Positions 24,096-33,034 of a stretch of 64,000 bases of DNA are shown in pieces. Source of the stretch: Pedomonas sp051304405 (lineage in GTDB: Bacteria; Pseudomonadota; Alphaproteobacteria; Sphingomonadales; Sphingomonadaceae); NCBI RefSeq assembly GCF_051304405.1, contig NZ_JBPPGG010000004.1, positions 62,001 to 126,000 of the forward strand, read 5' to 3'. Every line of letters starts with the position of its first letter. Within the stretch, counting starts at the first letter, position 1. The position numbers and the translations under genes were made by a program. The notes below the pieces were generated by a model, which saw nothing but the letters and a program-made list of their open reading frames with translations, ran no database searches and was not told the origin of the DNA.

Positions 24096-25340
24096 ATGAA
24101 GGTGCTGACCCGGATCGCCCTCAGCCACCTGCTCAGCCGCAGACGCCAGACGCTTGTCTCCCTCAGCGGCATCGTGCTCGGCGTCGGGTTCTTTCTGGGC
24201 GTCTCCTCCCTCATGCGCGGCTCGGAGCGGGACTTCATCGCCCGGCTCATCGACACCCAGCCGCACGTGACCGTCTCCGACGAGTTCCGCACCAACCCGC
24301 TGCAACCGGCGGAGCGGCTGTACGGCGCGGGCGCGGTCGAGCTGCGCAACGTCAAGCCGCGCACCGAAACCCGCGGCATCCGCCAGTACAAGCAGAAGCT
24401 GGCGCTGATCGAGCGGCTGCCGGGCGTGCGCGTCGCGCCCGTGCTGGTGGGGCAGGGCATCATCACCTTCGCCGGGCGCGACGTGGGCGTCACCCTCTCC
24501 GGCATCATCCCCGAGCGGATGCGCGGCGTCAGCACCATCGAGGAGGACATGCAGGAAGGGCGGCTGGAGGATCTGGACGCCAATCCCAACGGCATCATCA
24601 TCGGGCGGGAGCTGGCCAACCGCTACGGCATCGACATGGGCGACAACCTGGCCGTCGCCGCGCCCAGCGGTCAGGTGCGGGTGCTGAAGGTGGTGGGCAT
24701 CTTCCGCACCGGCAACCAGTCCTACGACGAGGGACAGGCGTTTGCCGCCCTCAAGCGGGTGCAGGCCATGATGGACCGGCCGAACGTGGCCAACAGTTTC
24801 GTGCTGCAACTGGACGACCCCATGCAGGCGCGGCAGGCCGCCGCGCGCATCGAGGCGCTCATCGGCTACAAGGCGGTCTCCTGGCAGGAGGCGAACGAGG
24901 ACATCACCAGCGTCCTCAAGGTGCGCAACATCATCATGTACTCGGTGGTCAGCGCCATTCTGGTGGTGGCCTCCTTCGGCATCTACAACGTCATCTCGAC
25001 CGTGGTGCTGGAGAAGACCCGGGACATCGCCATCCTCAAGTCCATCGGCTTCAACGCCCGGGACATCCGCCGCATCTTCCTGACCGAAGGGCTGATCCTC
25101 GGCGCGCTCGGCAGCGTCGCCGGGTGCGCGCTCGGCTGGGTCATCATCTACGGGCTGGGCAAGATCACGCTGAAGCCGCCGGGGGCAGTGGAGCCGATCC
25201 AGATGCCGGTCTACTGGGGCGCGGACCAGTTCGTGCTCGCCGCTGCCTTCGCCATCCTCTCGGCCGTGGGCGCGGCCTACCTGCCCGCGCGCAAGGGCGG
25301 GCGGGTGCAGCCGGTCGATATCCTGCGGGGGGCGGCATGA
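24096..25340 (+). CDS. ABC transporter permease, FtsX/MacB type
   Basis: 414 residues. The first span LVSLSGIVLGVGFFLGVSSL is followed by a large periplasmic MacB-PCD domain (about residues 45-270) and a cluster of three C-terminal spans (YSVVSAILVVASFGIYNVIS; EGLILGALGSVAGCALGWVI; QFVLAAAFAILSAVGAAYLP). The signature EKTRDIAILKSIGFNARDI is typical of FtsX-type permeases. It works with the adaptor and ATPase as a mechanotransmitting exporter for lipids, peptides or drugs. It starts 9 bases after the adaptor stop and overlaps the ATPase by four bases. Confidence 0.9.
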   Translation: MKVLTRIALSHLLSRRRQTLVSLSGIVLGVGFFLGVSSLMRGSERDFIARLIDTQPHVTVSDEFRTNPLQPAERLYGAGAVELRNVKPRTETRGIRQYKQKLALIERLPGVRVAPVLVGQGIITFAGRDVGVTLSGIIPERMRGVSTIEEDMQEGRLEDLDANPNGIIIGRELANRYGIDMGDNLAVAAPSGQVRVLKVVGIFRTGNQSYDEGQAFAALKRVQAMMDRPNVANSFVLQLDDPMQARQAAARIEALIGYKAVSWQEANEDITSVLKVRNIIMYSVVSAILVVASFGIYNVISTVVLEKTRDIAILKSIGFNARDIRRIFLTEGLILGALGSVAGCALGWVIIYGLGKITLKPPGAVEPIQMPVYWGADQFVLAAAFAILSAVGAAYLPARKGGRVQPVDILRGAA

Positions 25341-26044
25341 GGCAGGCGGCAGCCCCCGGTCCGGTTTTGCGCGCCGAGAACCTCAGCCGCGTGCTCGAAG
25401 GCGAGGTCGCCGCCGTGCTGGTGCGGGAGGCCTCCGTCGAGGTGCACCCGGGCGAGATGGTGGCGATCATGGGCCCCTCGGGCTCGGGCAAGTCGTCGCT
25501 GCTCTACCTGCTGGGGCTCCTCGACCGCCCCACCACCGGCACCATCTGGCTGGGCGGGGAGGACACCTCCGGCTTCACCGACGACCAGATGGCCCGCATC
25601 CGTCTCGAGAAGCTGGGCTTCGTCTTCCAGTTCCACTTCCTGCTGCCCGAGTTCACCGCGCTCGACAACGTGATGCTGCCCATGCGCCGCCTCGGCCGCC
25701 TGCCGGAAGACGAACAGCGCGAACGCGCCCGCCGCCTGCTCGCCGAACTGGGCCTCGAAGGCCACGAACACAAACGCCCGGGCCAGCTCTCCGGCGGCCA
25801 GCGCCAGCGCGTCGCCATCGCCCGCGCCCAGGCCAACGACCCGCTGGTCATCCTCGCGGACGAACCCACTGGCGCGCTCGACAGCCACTCCAGCCTCGTG
25901 GTGCGCGATACCCTCAAACGCCTCGCCACCGAACAGGGCCGGGCCATCATCGCCGTCACCCACGAACCCCGCTTCGCCGAAGCCGCCGACCGGATCATCA
26001 CCATCGTCGATGGCATGGTGCAGCCGGAGGGCACGACGTTCTGA
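25337..26044 (+). CDS. ABC transporter ATPase, LolD/MacB type
   Basis: 235 residues. Walker A GPSGSGKSS, Q-loop FVFQFHFLLPEFTALDNVML, signature LSGGQRQRVAIARAQANDP, Walker B VILADEPTGALD and switch His VTHEPRFA are all present. This subgroup powers FtsX-type permeases. ATG 25337 overlaps the permease stop (ATGA). The exporter set is three genes; no outer-membrane channel gene is adjacent. Confidence 0.93.
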   Translation: MRQAAAPGPVLRAENLSRVLEGEVAAVLVREASVEVHPGEMVAIMGPSGSGKSSLLYLLGLLDRPTTGTIWLGGEDTSGFTDDQMARIRLEKLGFVFQFHFLLPEFTALDNVMLPMRRLGRLPEDEQRERARRLLAELGLEGHEHKRPGQLSGGQRQRVAIARAQANDPLVILADEPTGALDSHSSLVVRDTLKRLATEQGRAIIAVTHEPRFAEAADRIITIVDGMVQPEGTTF

Positions 26045-26060
26045 GGTTTTTTCTCACGGG

Positions 26061-26195
26061 ATTTTTGCAGGGGACTCGGTCCCCTGCACCCCATTCGTTT
26101 TTCGGGACGTGCGCGGCAGCGGCCGGGTGCGTCTGCTCAGAACGAAAGGGGGATTGCCAAGGGGGTCCGCGACCCCCTTGGCGCAAGGAAATTCG
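26061..26195. repeat. Element with palindromic inverted ends (copy 3 of 3)
   Basis: Between the ABC ATPase and sufE. Left palindrome GCAGGGGACtcgGTCCCCTGC (26067-26087) is preceded by ATTTTT and followed by ACCCCATTCGTTTTTCGGGA. Right palindrome GCCAAGGGGGTCcgcGACCCCCTTGGC (26156-26182) is preceded by AACGAAAGGGGGATT. The inner and outer sequences match copies 1 and 2, with a shorter middle (about 70 bases). It probably terminates the ABC operon. Confidence 0.7.
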
Positions 26196-26272
26196 AAACA
26201 AATGAAGCAAATCTTGTGTCCCCTGCGCACCTCGGGTTGACGGTGCGCGGGCGGTTCGCCAAATCAGGGGGC

Positions 26273-26695
26273 ATGACCAAGCCGCTTTCGTTTGACGACC
26301 TCCAGTCCGATTTCGAGCTGTTCGAGGACTGGGAGGACAAGTACCGGATGCTCATCGAGCTGGGCCGGACGCTGGAGCCCATGCCCGATGCGCTCAAGAC
26401 GGACGCCACCAGGGTGCGCGGCTGTTCCAGCCAGGTGTGGTTCTTCGCGGAGCCGCGCGCGGACGGGCGGCTGCATTTTCTGGGTGACAGCGACGCGCAT
26501 ATCGTGCGCGGGCTGATCGCGGTGCTGTTCCTGCTGTTTCAGGACCGGACGCCGGACGAGATCCTGGCCATCGACGCCCGCGGCAAGCTGGGCGAGCTGG
26601 GGCTGGCGGGGCATCTCTCCCCGACCCGCACCAACGGCCTCTATTCCATGGTGGGCCGTATCCAGGCGCTGGCGCAGGACGCGGCTTCCGCTTGA
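26273..26695 (+). CDS. sufE: SufE-type cysteine desulfuration protein
   Basis: 140 residues. SufE takes persulfide from SufS and hands it to the SufBCD scaffold for Fe-S assembly. The acceptor cysteine lies in the family motif TRVRGCSSQVWF (about residue 51), with EDKYRMLIELGR upstream and LSPTRTNGLYSMVGRI near the end. ATG 26273 follows GGGGGC. No other suf gene is in the window, so it is an orphan copy, which is common in alphaproteobacteria. Confidence 0.92.
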   Translation: MTKPLSFDDLQSDFELFEDWEDKYRMLIELGRTLEPMPDALKTDATRVRGCSSQVWFFAEPRADGRLHFLGDSDAHIVRGLIAVLFLLFQDRTPDEILAIDARGKLGELGLAGHLSPTRTNGLYSMVGRIQALAQDAASA

Positions 26696-26910
26696 GGGGC
26701 GCCTGAGGGGGAGGGGAGACTCGCGCCCTCACGGGCCCCGTAATCGCCCGCAGGGGCTCGTACAGCGCGATTCCGGTGTCTGCCGCTATTTCCCCAGCGG
26801 GGATAGGTAAAAACCTCTCAGCGGGCGTTTAAACCCCCGTAGCGTCGATTTCCTGTTTTGATTGAGCTTGTTAGCCCGATTGCAACCGGCGGCGAGCGCG
26901 GGCGCGGGCG

Positions 26911-27420
26911 TCAGTTGCCGGTGCCGGTGCCGCGCTTGCTGAGCAGTTCGTAGGCCTTCTGCACCTCGTGGAAGCGGGCGGCGGCGGCCGGGTCGTTGGG
27001 GTTGTGGTCCGGGTGGTTCTGCTTGGCGAGCTTGCGGTAGGCGGACTTGATCTGCGCCTCGGTCGCGCCCGCATCCAGCCCCAGCGTTGCCAGCGCCTCG
27101 CGCTCGGGCGACAGGCTGGTGGAGGAGAAGGGGTTGGCCTGGCGGTAGCCCCGGCTGGCGCGCTCCTCCTCGGCGGCGCGGGCGGCGGCCTCCTCCGGGC
27201 TCATGCCCGCGAAGTAGTTCCAGTTCCGGTTGTATTCCGCCGCGTGCGCCTGGCAGAACCACCACTTCTCGTTGCTGTGGGGCGATTTGGGCGCGGGGCA
27301 GTCACCGGGCTGGCCGCAGCCTTCGCGGTCGCACAGGCGGACCGTCTGCGGCTCGCTTTCCTGGCCGTAGGCGCGCCAGCGCGGAAAGCCCCAGTCCAAG
27401 TTGCGCCGCGCGCGCGCCAT
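26911..27420 (-). CDS. J-domain (DnaJ-like) protein
   Basis: 169 residues. The C-terminal part is a J domain (EALATLGLDAGATEAQIKSA, with the catalytic HPD in NHPDHNPNDP, then FHEVQKAYELL). The N-terminal half has cysteines in LCDREGCGQPGDCPAP and a WWFCQAHAAEYNRNWNYF motif that may bind zinc. It should stimulate an Hsp70. The substrate-binding half has no recognised domain. ATG 27418-27420. It converges on sufE across about 215 bases that hold only minor hairpins and no gene. Confidence 0.88.
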   Translation of the reverse strand: MARARRNLDWGFPRWRAYGQESEPQTVRLCDREGCGQPGDCPAPKSPHSNEKWWFCQAHAAEYNRNWNYFAGMSPEEAAARAAEEERASRGYRQANPFSSTSLSPEREALATLGLDAGATEAQIKSAYRKLAKQNHPDHNPNDPAAAARFHEVQKAYELLSKRGTGTGN

Positions 27421-27554
27421 TCCCGCTGCTCCCTTGTGCCATGCGTGACGAATGAACGCCCCACATACGGTCGCCTGCCGGGGCAAATCAAGACGCCGAT
27501 CCGCGACATTTTGAGTGTTCGGGAGCCGGGGCCGCCAGAACGGGCTGTCCCCGC

Positions 27555-27586
27555 ACGCAAAACGGGCCGGGATTGCTCCCGGCCCG
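27555..27586 (-). terminator. Rho-independent terminator of pckA
   Basis: On the reverse strand, CGGGCCGGG/CCCGGCCCG (27563-27571 with 27578-27586) forms a 9-bp stem with a 6-base loop, followed by TTTTGCGTG. It lies about 30 bases past the pckA stop. Confidence 0.82.
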
Positions 27587-27614
27587 CATGTCTTGCCCGC
27601 GTGGGACGAACGGC

Positions 27615-29216
27615 TCAGGCGGCCTTCGGGGCAGCCTTGCGGACGCTCTCGTCCACGTGCGCCTCGAACTGGGCGAAGTTCTCGATGAACTGCTTCACCA
27701 GCTTGCGGGCGGTGGCGTCGTAGGCGTCCTTGTCGGCCCAGGTGCCGCGCGGATCCAGCAGCGCCGAGTCGACGCCCGGAACCGACACCGGAACCTCGAA
27801 GCCGAAGTTCGGGTCGATGCGGAATTCGACGTTGTTCAGCGAGCCGTCCAGCGCCGCGTTCAGCAGGGCGCGGGTGGCCTTGATCGGCATGCGGCTGCCG
27901 ACGCCGTAGGCGCCGCCGGTCCAGCCGGTGTTAACCAGCCAGCAGGTCACGCCGCCCTTGTTGATGCGCTCCTTCAGCAGGTTGCCGTAGACGCTCGGGT
28001 GACGCGGCATGAACGGCGCGCCGAAGCAGGTGGAGAAGGTGGCCTGCGGCTCCTTCACGCCGATTTCGGTGCCGGCGACGCGGGCGGTGTAGCCCGACAG
28101 GAAGTGGTACATCGCCTGCTCCGGCGTCAGGCGCGCGATCGGCGGCAGCACGCCGTAGGCGTCGGCCGTCAGCATGATGATGTTCTTCGGAACCGGGCCC
28201 AGGTTGTCCTTCGACGCATTCGGGATGAAGTCGATCGGATAGGCGCCGCGGCTGTTCTCGGCCAGCGAGGCGTCGTCCAGGTCAAGCTCGCGGGTGGCCT
28301 CGTCGATCACCACGTTCTCGAGCACGGTGCCGAAGCGGCGGGTGGTGGCGTAGATCTCCGGCTCGGCCTCGGGCGAGAGGCGAATCATCTTGGCGTAGCA
28401 GCCGCCCTCGAAGTTGAACACGGCGGTGTCGGACCAGCCGTGCTCGTCGTCACCGATGAGGGTGCGCGAGGCGTCGGCGGACAGGGTGGTCTTGCCGGTG
28501 CCCGACAGGCCGAAGAACACGGCGGTGTCGCCGTTGGGGCCGATGTTGGCCGAGCAGTGCATCGGCATCACGCCCTGCTCCGGCAGCAGGTAGTTGAGGA
28601 TCGAGAACACCGACTTCTTCATCTCGCCCGCATAGGCGGTGCCGCCGATGAGCACGATCTTCTTGGTGAAGTTGACCGCGATCACGGTCTCGGAGCGGCA
28701 GCCGTGGCGGGCCGGATCAGCCCGGAAGGTCGGCAGGTCGATGATGGTGAACTCCGGCGTGAAGTTCGGAAGCTCCGAGGCCTCCGGGCGAACCAGGAGC
28801 GTGCGGATGAACAGCGAGTGCCAGGCGTACTCGTTGATGACGCGCACGTTGATGCGGTACTCCGGCTGCGAGCCGCCATAGAGATCCTGCACGAACAGCT
28901 CCTTGCCCTTCAGGTGGGCGAGGAAGTCCTGATGCAGCACCTCGAACTGTTCCGGCGTCATCGGCTGGTTGGTCTTGCCCCACCAGATGGTGTTCTCGGT
29001 GTTGGCGTCCCGCACCGTGAACTTGTCGCTGGCGGAACGGCCGGTGTGCTTGCCGGTCTTCACCACGAGCGGGCCATGCTTGGCCAGCAGCCCTTCGTTG
29101 CGGCGAACCGCTTCCTCGACCAGCTGCGGCGTGCCGAGATTCCAGTACTCGGCCGGAGCGCCCGTGATTCCGAGTTTGTCCAGACCAAAAGACGATGGGG
29201 TGCCGATGCGACTCAC
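27615..29216 (-). CDS. pckA: Phosphoenolpyruvate carboxykinase (ATP)
   Basis: 533 residues. Converts oxaloacetate and ATP to PEP, CO2 and ADP, the first step of gluconeogenesis. Motifs: KTGKHTGRSASDKFTV, the P-loop FFGLSGTGKTTLSADAS, metal-binding LIGDDEHGWSD and YPIDFIPNASKDN. Length matches the ATP-dependent bacterial class. The GTG start (29214-29216) is supported by GGAGG 5 bases upstream on that strand. It is monocistronic, with its own terminator and a 225-base promoter region. Confidence 0.97.
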   Translation of the reverse strand: MSRIGTPSSFGLDKLGITGAPAEYWNLGTPQLVEEAVRRNEGLLAKHGPLVVKTGKHTGRSASDKFTVRDANTENTIWWGKTNQPMTPEQFEVLHQDFLAHLKGKELFVQDLYGGSQPEYRINVRVINEYAWHSLFIRTLLVRPEASELPNFTPEFTIIDLPTFRADPARHGCRSETVIAVNFTKKIVLIGGTAYAGEMKKSVFSILNYLLPEQGVMPMHCSANIGPNGDTAVFFGLSGTGKTTLSADASRTLIGDDEHGWSDTAVFNFEGGCYAKMIRLSPEAEPEIYATTRRFGTVLENVVIDEATRELDLDDASLAENSRGAYPIDFIPNASKDNLGPVPKNIIMLTADAYGVLPPIARLTPEQAMYHFLSGYTARVAGTEIGVKEPQATFSTCFGAPFMPRHPSVYGNLLKERINKGGVTCWLVNTGWTGGAYGVGSRMPIKATRALLNAALDGSLNNVEFRIDPNFGFEVPVSVPGVDSALLDPRGTWADKDAYDATARKLVKQFIENFAQFEAHVDESVRKAAPKAA

Positions 29217-29394
29217 AGGTTCCTCCGTAGCTCGAGGGAGTTGTTGATTTTTATGGCCTTGTGACGGCCGCGGGTCCGCAAATCAAGGGTTTTGAGGTGT
29301 CATCCGCAGAATTTCGACAGCATTTGCGACGTGAAATATCAATAAATTGAAACATTTGGTCGCGACTGGGTCCATTTGCCACATTGGTGCGGTG

Positions 29395-29410
29395 CCCCCC
29401 CCCTTCGGGG
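29395..29410 (-). terminator. Short C/G hairpin after DUF2267 gene
   Basis: Eight C residues followed by TTCGGGGAGG form a short stem with a TTC(G) loop just downstream of the DUF2267 stop. It is a weak terminator candidate with no T-run. Confidence 0.4.
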
Positions 29411-29441
29411 AGGGAGGCCCGCCCCCGCGCACCCGCCGCCC

Positions 29442-30017
29442 TCAGGACAGTTTCTCGGGCCGGATGCGGGGCGCGTGCTCGGCGGCGGTGCCGGGGGAGC
29501 CCCAGTCCCGCAGCCGGTGCTCGCCGTCCGCGCGGCGGTCGGCGGCCGTTTTGCCCCGGTCCTTGTGGGCGGCGGCGGGGGCGGTCTCCGGCTCCCCGTC
29601 GAACAGCGCCCGGATGTTCTGCGGCAGGGAGGCCTTGATCTTGGCGATCATCGGCGCGGGCAGACGCCGCCGCAACATGCGGAACACGGCGATGGTCGAG
29701 GCGCGGGGGTTGGCCGGGCCGATGGGGCCGAACCGCTCGGCGACGATCGCGAGAAACGCCTCCTGCGAGCGCAGCGGCAGCGGCGCGCCCGCCGGGCGGA
29801 AGCCGTCGTAGTAGATGCCGCGCACGAGCAGGGGCAGCTCGGCCCCCAGATGCACCGCCTGCGCCACCGGCAGCCGGTCGCGCAGGGTTGTGAGGACAGC
29901 GCGCAGCGCGTGGTAGCAGCGCTGCCGGTCCGGCCCGATCACCTCGCCGATATCCTTCAGCCAGATGTGGGTGGTTTGCAGGGTCTTGTCGAAAACATCC
30001 AGTCCGGTGGTGCTCAT
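29442..30017 (-). CDS. DUF2267 family protein
   Basis: 191 residues. The DUF2267 pattern is visible: FDKTLQTTHIWLKDIGEVIG, RQRCYHALRAVLTTLRDRLP, VHLGAELPLLVRGIYYDGF and a second LRSQEAFLAIVAERFG repeat. The C-terminal third is charged and probably disordered. The family is soluble, of unknown activity, and in many bacteria lies beside CBS and stress genes, as here. It is 95 bases downstream of the CBS-containing gene. Confidence 0.85.
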   Translation of the reverse strand: MSTTGLDVFDKTLQTTHIWLKDIGEVIGPDRQRCYHALRAVLTTLRDRLPVAQAVHLGAELPLLVRGIYYDGFRPAGAPLPLRSQEAFLAIVAERFGPIGPANPRASTIAVFRMLRRRLPAPMIAKIKASLPQNIRALFDGEPETAPAAAHKDRGKTAADRRADGEHRLRDWGSPGTAAEHAPRIRPEKLS

Positions 30018-30112
30018 GGGCGGTCTCCGGGGGCGAGGGACGAGCGCCCCGGCGCCCCGGCGGGCGGAGCGCCGGCTGAGGGTTGGCGGCCCGGTGGTCA
30101 GCGCTCGGGCGG

Positions 30113-31288
30113 TCAGCGATCCGGCTCGGACGGCTCGGAGATGTCCTCCAGCGCCTGCTCGGCCACGTCGTCGCTCTTGGTGGCGACGTCGCCGAGCGAG
30201 ACGATGCCCACGAGGTTATGGTCCCGGTCCACCACCGGCAGGCGGCGGATCTGGGTGTCACCCATCTTGCGGATGACCGCCTCCACGTCCTCGTCCTCGA
30301 AGCACCAGCGCACGTTGGTGGACATGGCGTCTTCCACCCGGGCCTGTTCCGGGTTCTTGCCGAGGGCGGTGATGCGGATGGTCAGGTCGCGGTCGGTGAC
30401 CATGCCGACGATGCGCCTTCCATCGCAGACGGGCAGGACGCCCACGTTCAGCTCGTCCATCACCTGGGCGGCGCGGCGGGCGCTGTCGGTGGGCGAGACC
30501 ACGGTCACGTCCCGGGTCATGATGTCGGCCAGTTTCATGGGATGTCTCCTTGGGGCTCGGGGGAAGTCGGACTCAGCGGATTCAGATTCAACGGCTGGCG
30601 GGCGCACGGTTCCGCCGAGCACGGTGGGCGGTGAGGCGGCGGCCAGCGCCGCAATGACCTCGGCATCGCTGGTCTGGTCGAAGCGCTCGTAGGCGAGCCC
30701 CACCGCCTGGAACGGCTCGGGCGAGCCGAGGCAGACGATGTCGTCCGCCTCCGGCACCAGCGCGTCGAGCACCTCGCGCGGGGCAACCGGCACCGCCAGC
30801 ACCACCTTGCGCGCCCCCTCCTGACGCAGCGCGCGCAGCACGACCCGCACGGTGGCGCCGGTGGCGATGCCGTCATCCACCAGAATGATGGTGCGGCCCG
30901 CCACCTCCAGCGGCGGGCGGCCCTCGCGGTAAAGGGCGCGCCGCCGCTCAAGCTCGGCGATTTCCGCGCCGGTGACGCCGGCGATGTACTCGGGCGTCGG
31001 CTTCAGCAGCTGCACCACGTCCTCGTTGAGCAGGGTCTGGGGCGGCTCGCCGTCCACCACCGCGCCGAGCGCCAGTTCGGGCGCGCCGGGGGCTCCCAGC
31101 TTGCGGACCAGCACCACGTCCAGCTCCGCGCCGAGAATGTTGGCGACCTCCAGCCCCACCGGCACGCCGCCGCGCGGCAGGGCGAGCACCAGCGGGCGCT
31201 CCCGCCGGTAGTGCAGCAGGCCGTAGCCGAGCCGGTGGCCCGCTTCCTGACGGTCCTTGAACAAGGGTGTCCGCGAAAACAGGGGCAT
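30113..31288 (-). CDS. Phosphoribosyltransferase-CBS domain fusion protein
   Basis: A single uninterrupted frame of 391 codons. Residues 1-220 are a COG1926-type phosphoribosyltransferase (LALPRGGVPVGLEVAN, PRPP loop IILVDDGIATGATVRV). A roughly 30-residue linker (ESESAESDFPRAPRRHP) leads to a 141-residue tandem CBS module starting MKLADIMTRDVTVVSP with RRLPVVDRDHNLVGIVSLGD. An AAGGAGA SD sits 7 bases before the internal ATG (30538), so CBS may also be made alone. CBS pairs usually bind adenine nucleotides; the transferase substrate is unknown. Confidence 0.8.
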   Translation of the reverse strand: MPLFSRTPLFKDRQEAGHRLGYGLLHYRRERPLVLALPRGGVPVGLEVANILGAELDVVLVRKLGAPGAPELALGAVVDGEPPQTLLNEDVVQLLKPTPEYIAGVTGAEIAELERRRALYREGRPPLEVAGRTIILVDDGIATGATVRVVLRALRQEGARKVVLAVPVAPREVLDALVPEADDIVCLGSPEPFQAVGLAYERFDQTSDAEVIAALAAASPPTVLGGTVRPPAVESESAESDFPRAPRRHPMKLADIMTRDVTVVSPTDSARRAAQVMDELNVGVLPVCDGRRIVGMVTDRDLTIRITALGKNPEQARVEDAMSTNVRWCFEDEDVEAVIRKMGDTQIRRLPVVDRDHNLVGIVSLGDVATKSDDVAEQALEDISEPSEPDR

Positions 31289-31302
31289 GGTGTCTCTCTC
31301 CC

Positions 31303-32643
31303 TCACACGCCGAACGGATAGGTGTCGGGCAGGCCGTGGGGCCGGCCCGCCGGCAGGGGCGCGACGGCGCGGGTTTCCTCGAACCAGACAAAGGCGTCGA
31401 ACTGGTCGGCCAGAACGGCGTCGTAGTAGTGGCTGGCCCGCTCGCTCTCCGGCCGGTAGATCACGCCGATGGCGCGGCCGAGGCGCGGCATCGCCAGCAG
31501 CGCTGCCAGCGCCGCCCCGGCGTCGGCGCCGCGTCGCCAGTCGGTGAGCGCGCAGGGCCGCTTCGCCTCGCGGAACGCTGCCTCGTAGCTGTCCGGCCGC
31601 GCGGGGCGCACGTCCATGATCTGCATCGGCGCGCCCCAGTCGCTCGCCGCCGCCACCGTGCCCCGGTCGGTGCCGAAGCCGATGAGCGCGCAGGCGTCCC
31701 CGAAGGCGGTGCGGCACAGCTCGCCGATGTTGAACTCGCCCTGCCAGCCCATGGCGGTGGCGGAGGCGTTGCCGATGTGGCTGTTGTGCGCCCACACGAC
31801 CGCCTTCGCTTCCGGCCCGCGCGCGTCGAGCAGGCGGCGGAGCGTGTCGAACATGTGGCGGTCACGCAGGTTCCAGCTCTCCGCGCCGCCCAGGTACATG
31901 AGGCGGTAATACTGCTCCGCCGCGCGGACGATGCGCGCGTTCTGCGCCGCGTCGAAAAACGCCTCGCCGTTGGCGCTGAAGGAGCGGAGCCGCTCGGTCA
32001 GCAGCGCCTGAAGCTGCGCCACCACCTCGTCCTCGCACGAGGGCTTGCGGCCGGAGAGGACGGCCCGGCCATAGCGCTCCGGCGCGTCCTGCCAGGGATG
32101 CAGGCAGCCATAACGGCGGCGCGCCTCGGCGGCGGCGGGCGGATCGTGGGCGTCGAGATAGTGCAGCACCGCGTCGATGGAGGCGGAGAGGCTGTAGACA
32201 TCCAGCCCGCGAAATTCGACGCGGGCCGCCTCCGGCAGGTCCGCATTGTGCCGGCGCAGCCAGCGGATGAAAGCGTCCACCTCCGCATTGCGCCACATCC
32301 AGGCGGGGAAGCGGTCGAAGGCGTGGCGCATCACCGGGGCGCGGGCGCAGTGGCGCACGAAATCATCGATGCGGGCGGCGTCCGGCCAGTCCGCCTCCAC
32401 CGCGACGATGGAAAAGCCGTGGTGCTCGATCAGGTGCCGGGTGATCGCCGCGCGGGCGCGATAGAATTCGGACGTGCCGTGCGTCGCCTCGCCCAGCGCG
32501 ACGACGCGGCAGTCCGCGAAGCGGGCGAACGGCGCGCCGAAGTCCGGGTCGGCCAGCGCCGGCAGCGGCTCGGCCGCGCGCGACAGCGCCTCGGCCAGTT
32601 CGGCCAGCCGGGCTTGTGTCGGCGAGTGAGCGGCTGTGACCAT
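31303..32643 (-). CDS. Erythromycin esterase family protein
   Basis: 446 residues from ATG 32641-32643 (a GTG eight codons earlier is possible). Motifs of the family: VVALGEATHGTSEFYRARA (catalytic His/Glu region), VAVEADWPDAARIDDFVR, AWMWRNAEVDAFIRWLRRHN, and VVWAHNSHIGNASATAMGW. In some bacteria related enzymes hydrolyse macrolide lactones, but chromosomal copies next to a COG1926 phosphoribosyltransferase, as here 14 bases away, are widespread and are probably not resistance genes. Substrate unknown. Confidence 0.88.
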   Translation of the reverse strand: MVTAAHSPTQARLAELAEALSRAAEPLPALADPDFGAPFARFADCRVVALGEATHGTSEFYRARAAITRHLIEHHGFSIVAVEADWPDAARIDDFVRHCARAPVMRHAFDRFPAWMWRNAEVDAFIRWLRRHNADLPEAARVEFRGLDVYSLSASIDAVLHYLDAHDPPAAAEARRRYGCLHPWQDAPERYGRAVLSGRKPSCEDEVVAQLQALLTERLRSFSANGEAFFDAAQNARIVRAAEQYYRLMYLGGAESWNLRDRHMFDTLRRLLDARGPEAKAVVWAHNSHIGNASATAMGWQGEFNIGELCRTAFGDACALIGFGTDRGTVAAASDWGAPMQIMDVRPARPDSYEAAFREAKRPCALTDWRRGADAGAALAALLAMPRLGRAIGVIYRPESERASHYYDAVLADQFDAFVWFEETRAVAPLPAGRPHGLPDTYPFGV

Positions 32644-33034
32644 GGGAGCCGGGTGTTCCTTTTTCACATGCTCTTTTTTCGCGTGTTCCCGCGCCTGTTT
32701 TTCTCAGCGTCCCGCACCCCGTCCCGGTTCCGAGTCCCGGCCCCGAGTCCCGGTTTTGGCCGCCTGTCCGCACGGCCGAGAGCCGGGCGTTGCGGGACAC
32801 TGGAGAACAGGGTCGTGGCGCGGGCGGTCCGGCAGCGGGCAGGGCGTATCGATAAGCGTTTGCGGGGGCGGGATTTTTCGCAGCCGGACAAGGCGGGGCC
32901 GCGGGCGCTCACCGGGCGGCAGCAGTTTTTAATAATTCTAATTTCATCTGCTTGCTCGGCCCCCGTAGAGGGTGTCTTATGGGAGAAACAACCGGGGCAC
33001 AGCAGGACAAGCAACAGGGGAAAAGGAGGGACCC
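32644..33034. other. Gene-free divergent region with short repeats
   Basis: 391 bases between divergent genes. Short direct repeats CCGGTTCCGAGTCCCGG and CCCGAGTCCCGGTT occur at about 32722-32756. The AT-rich TTTTTAATAATTCTAATTTC (32925-32944) is the likely forward promoter area for the next gene. No ORF is convincing and no RNA was recognised. Confidence 0.5.

Noticed and set aside
30113..30538. CBS-domain protein as a separate gene only
   Set aside because: There is no stop between it and the upstream phosphoribosyltransferase, so the fused frame is reported, with the internal start noted.
31303..32643. Acquired macrolide resistance gene
   Set aside because: The erythromycin-esterase-like gene shares composition and context with chromosomal neighbours and lacks mobile element signs; the family is broad and mostly not resistance-related.
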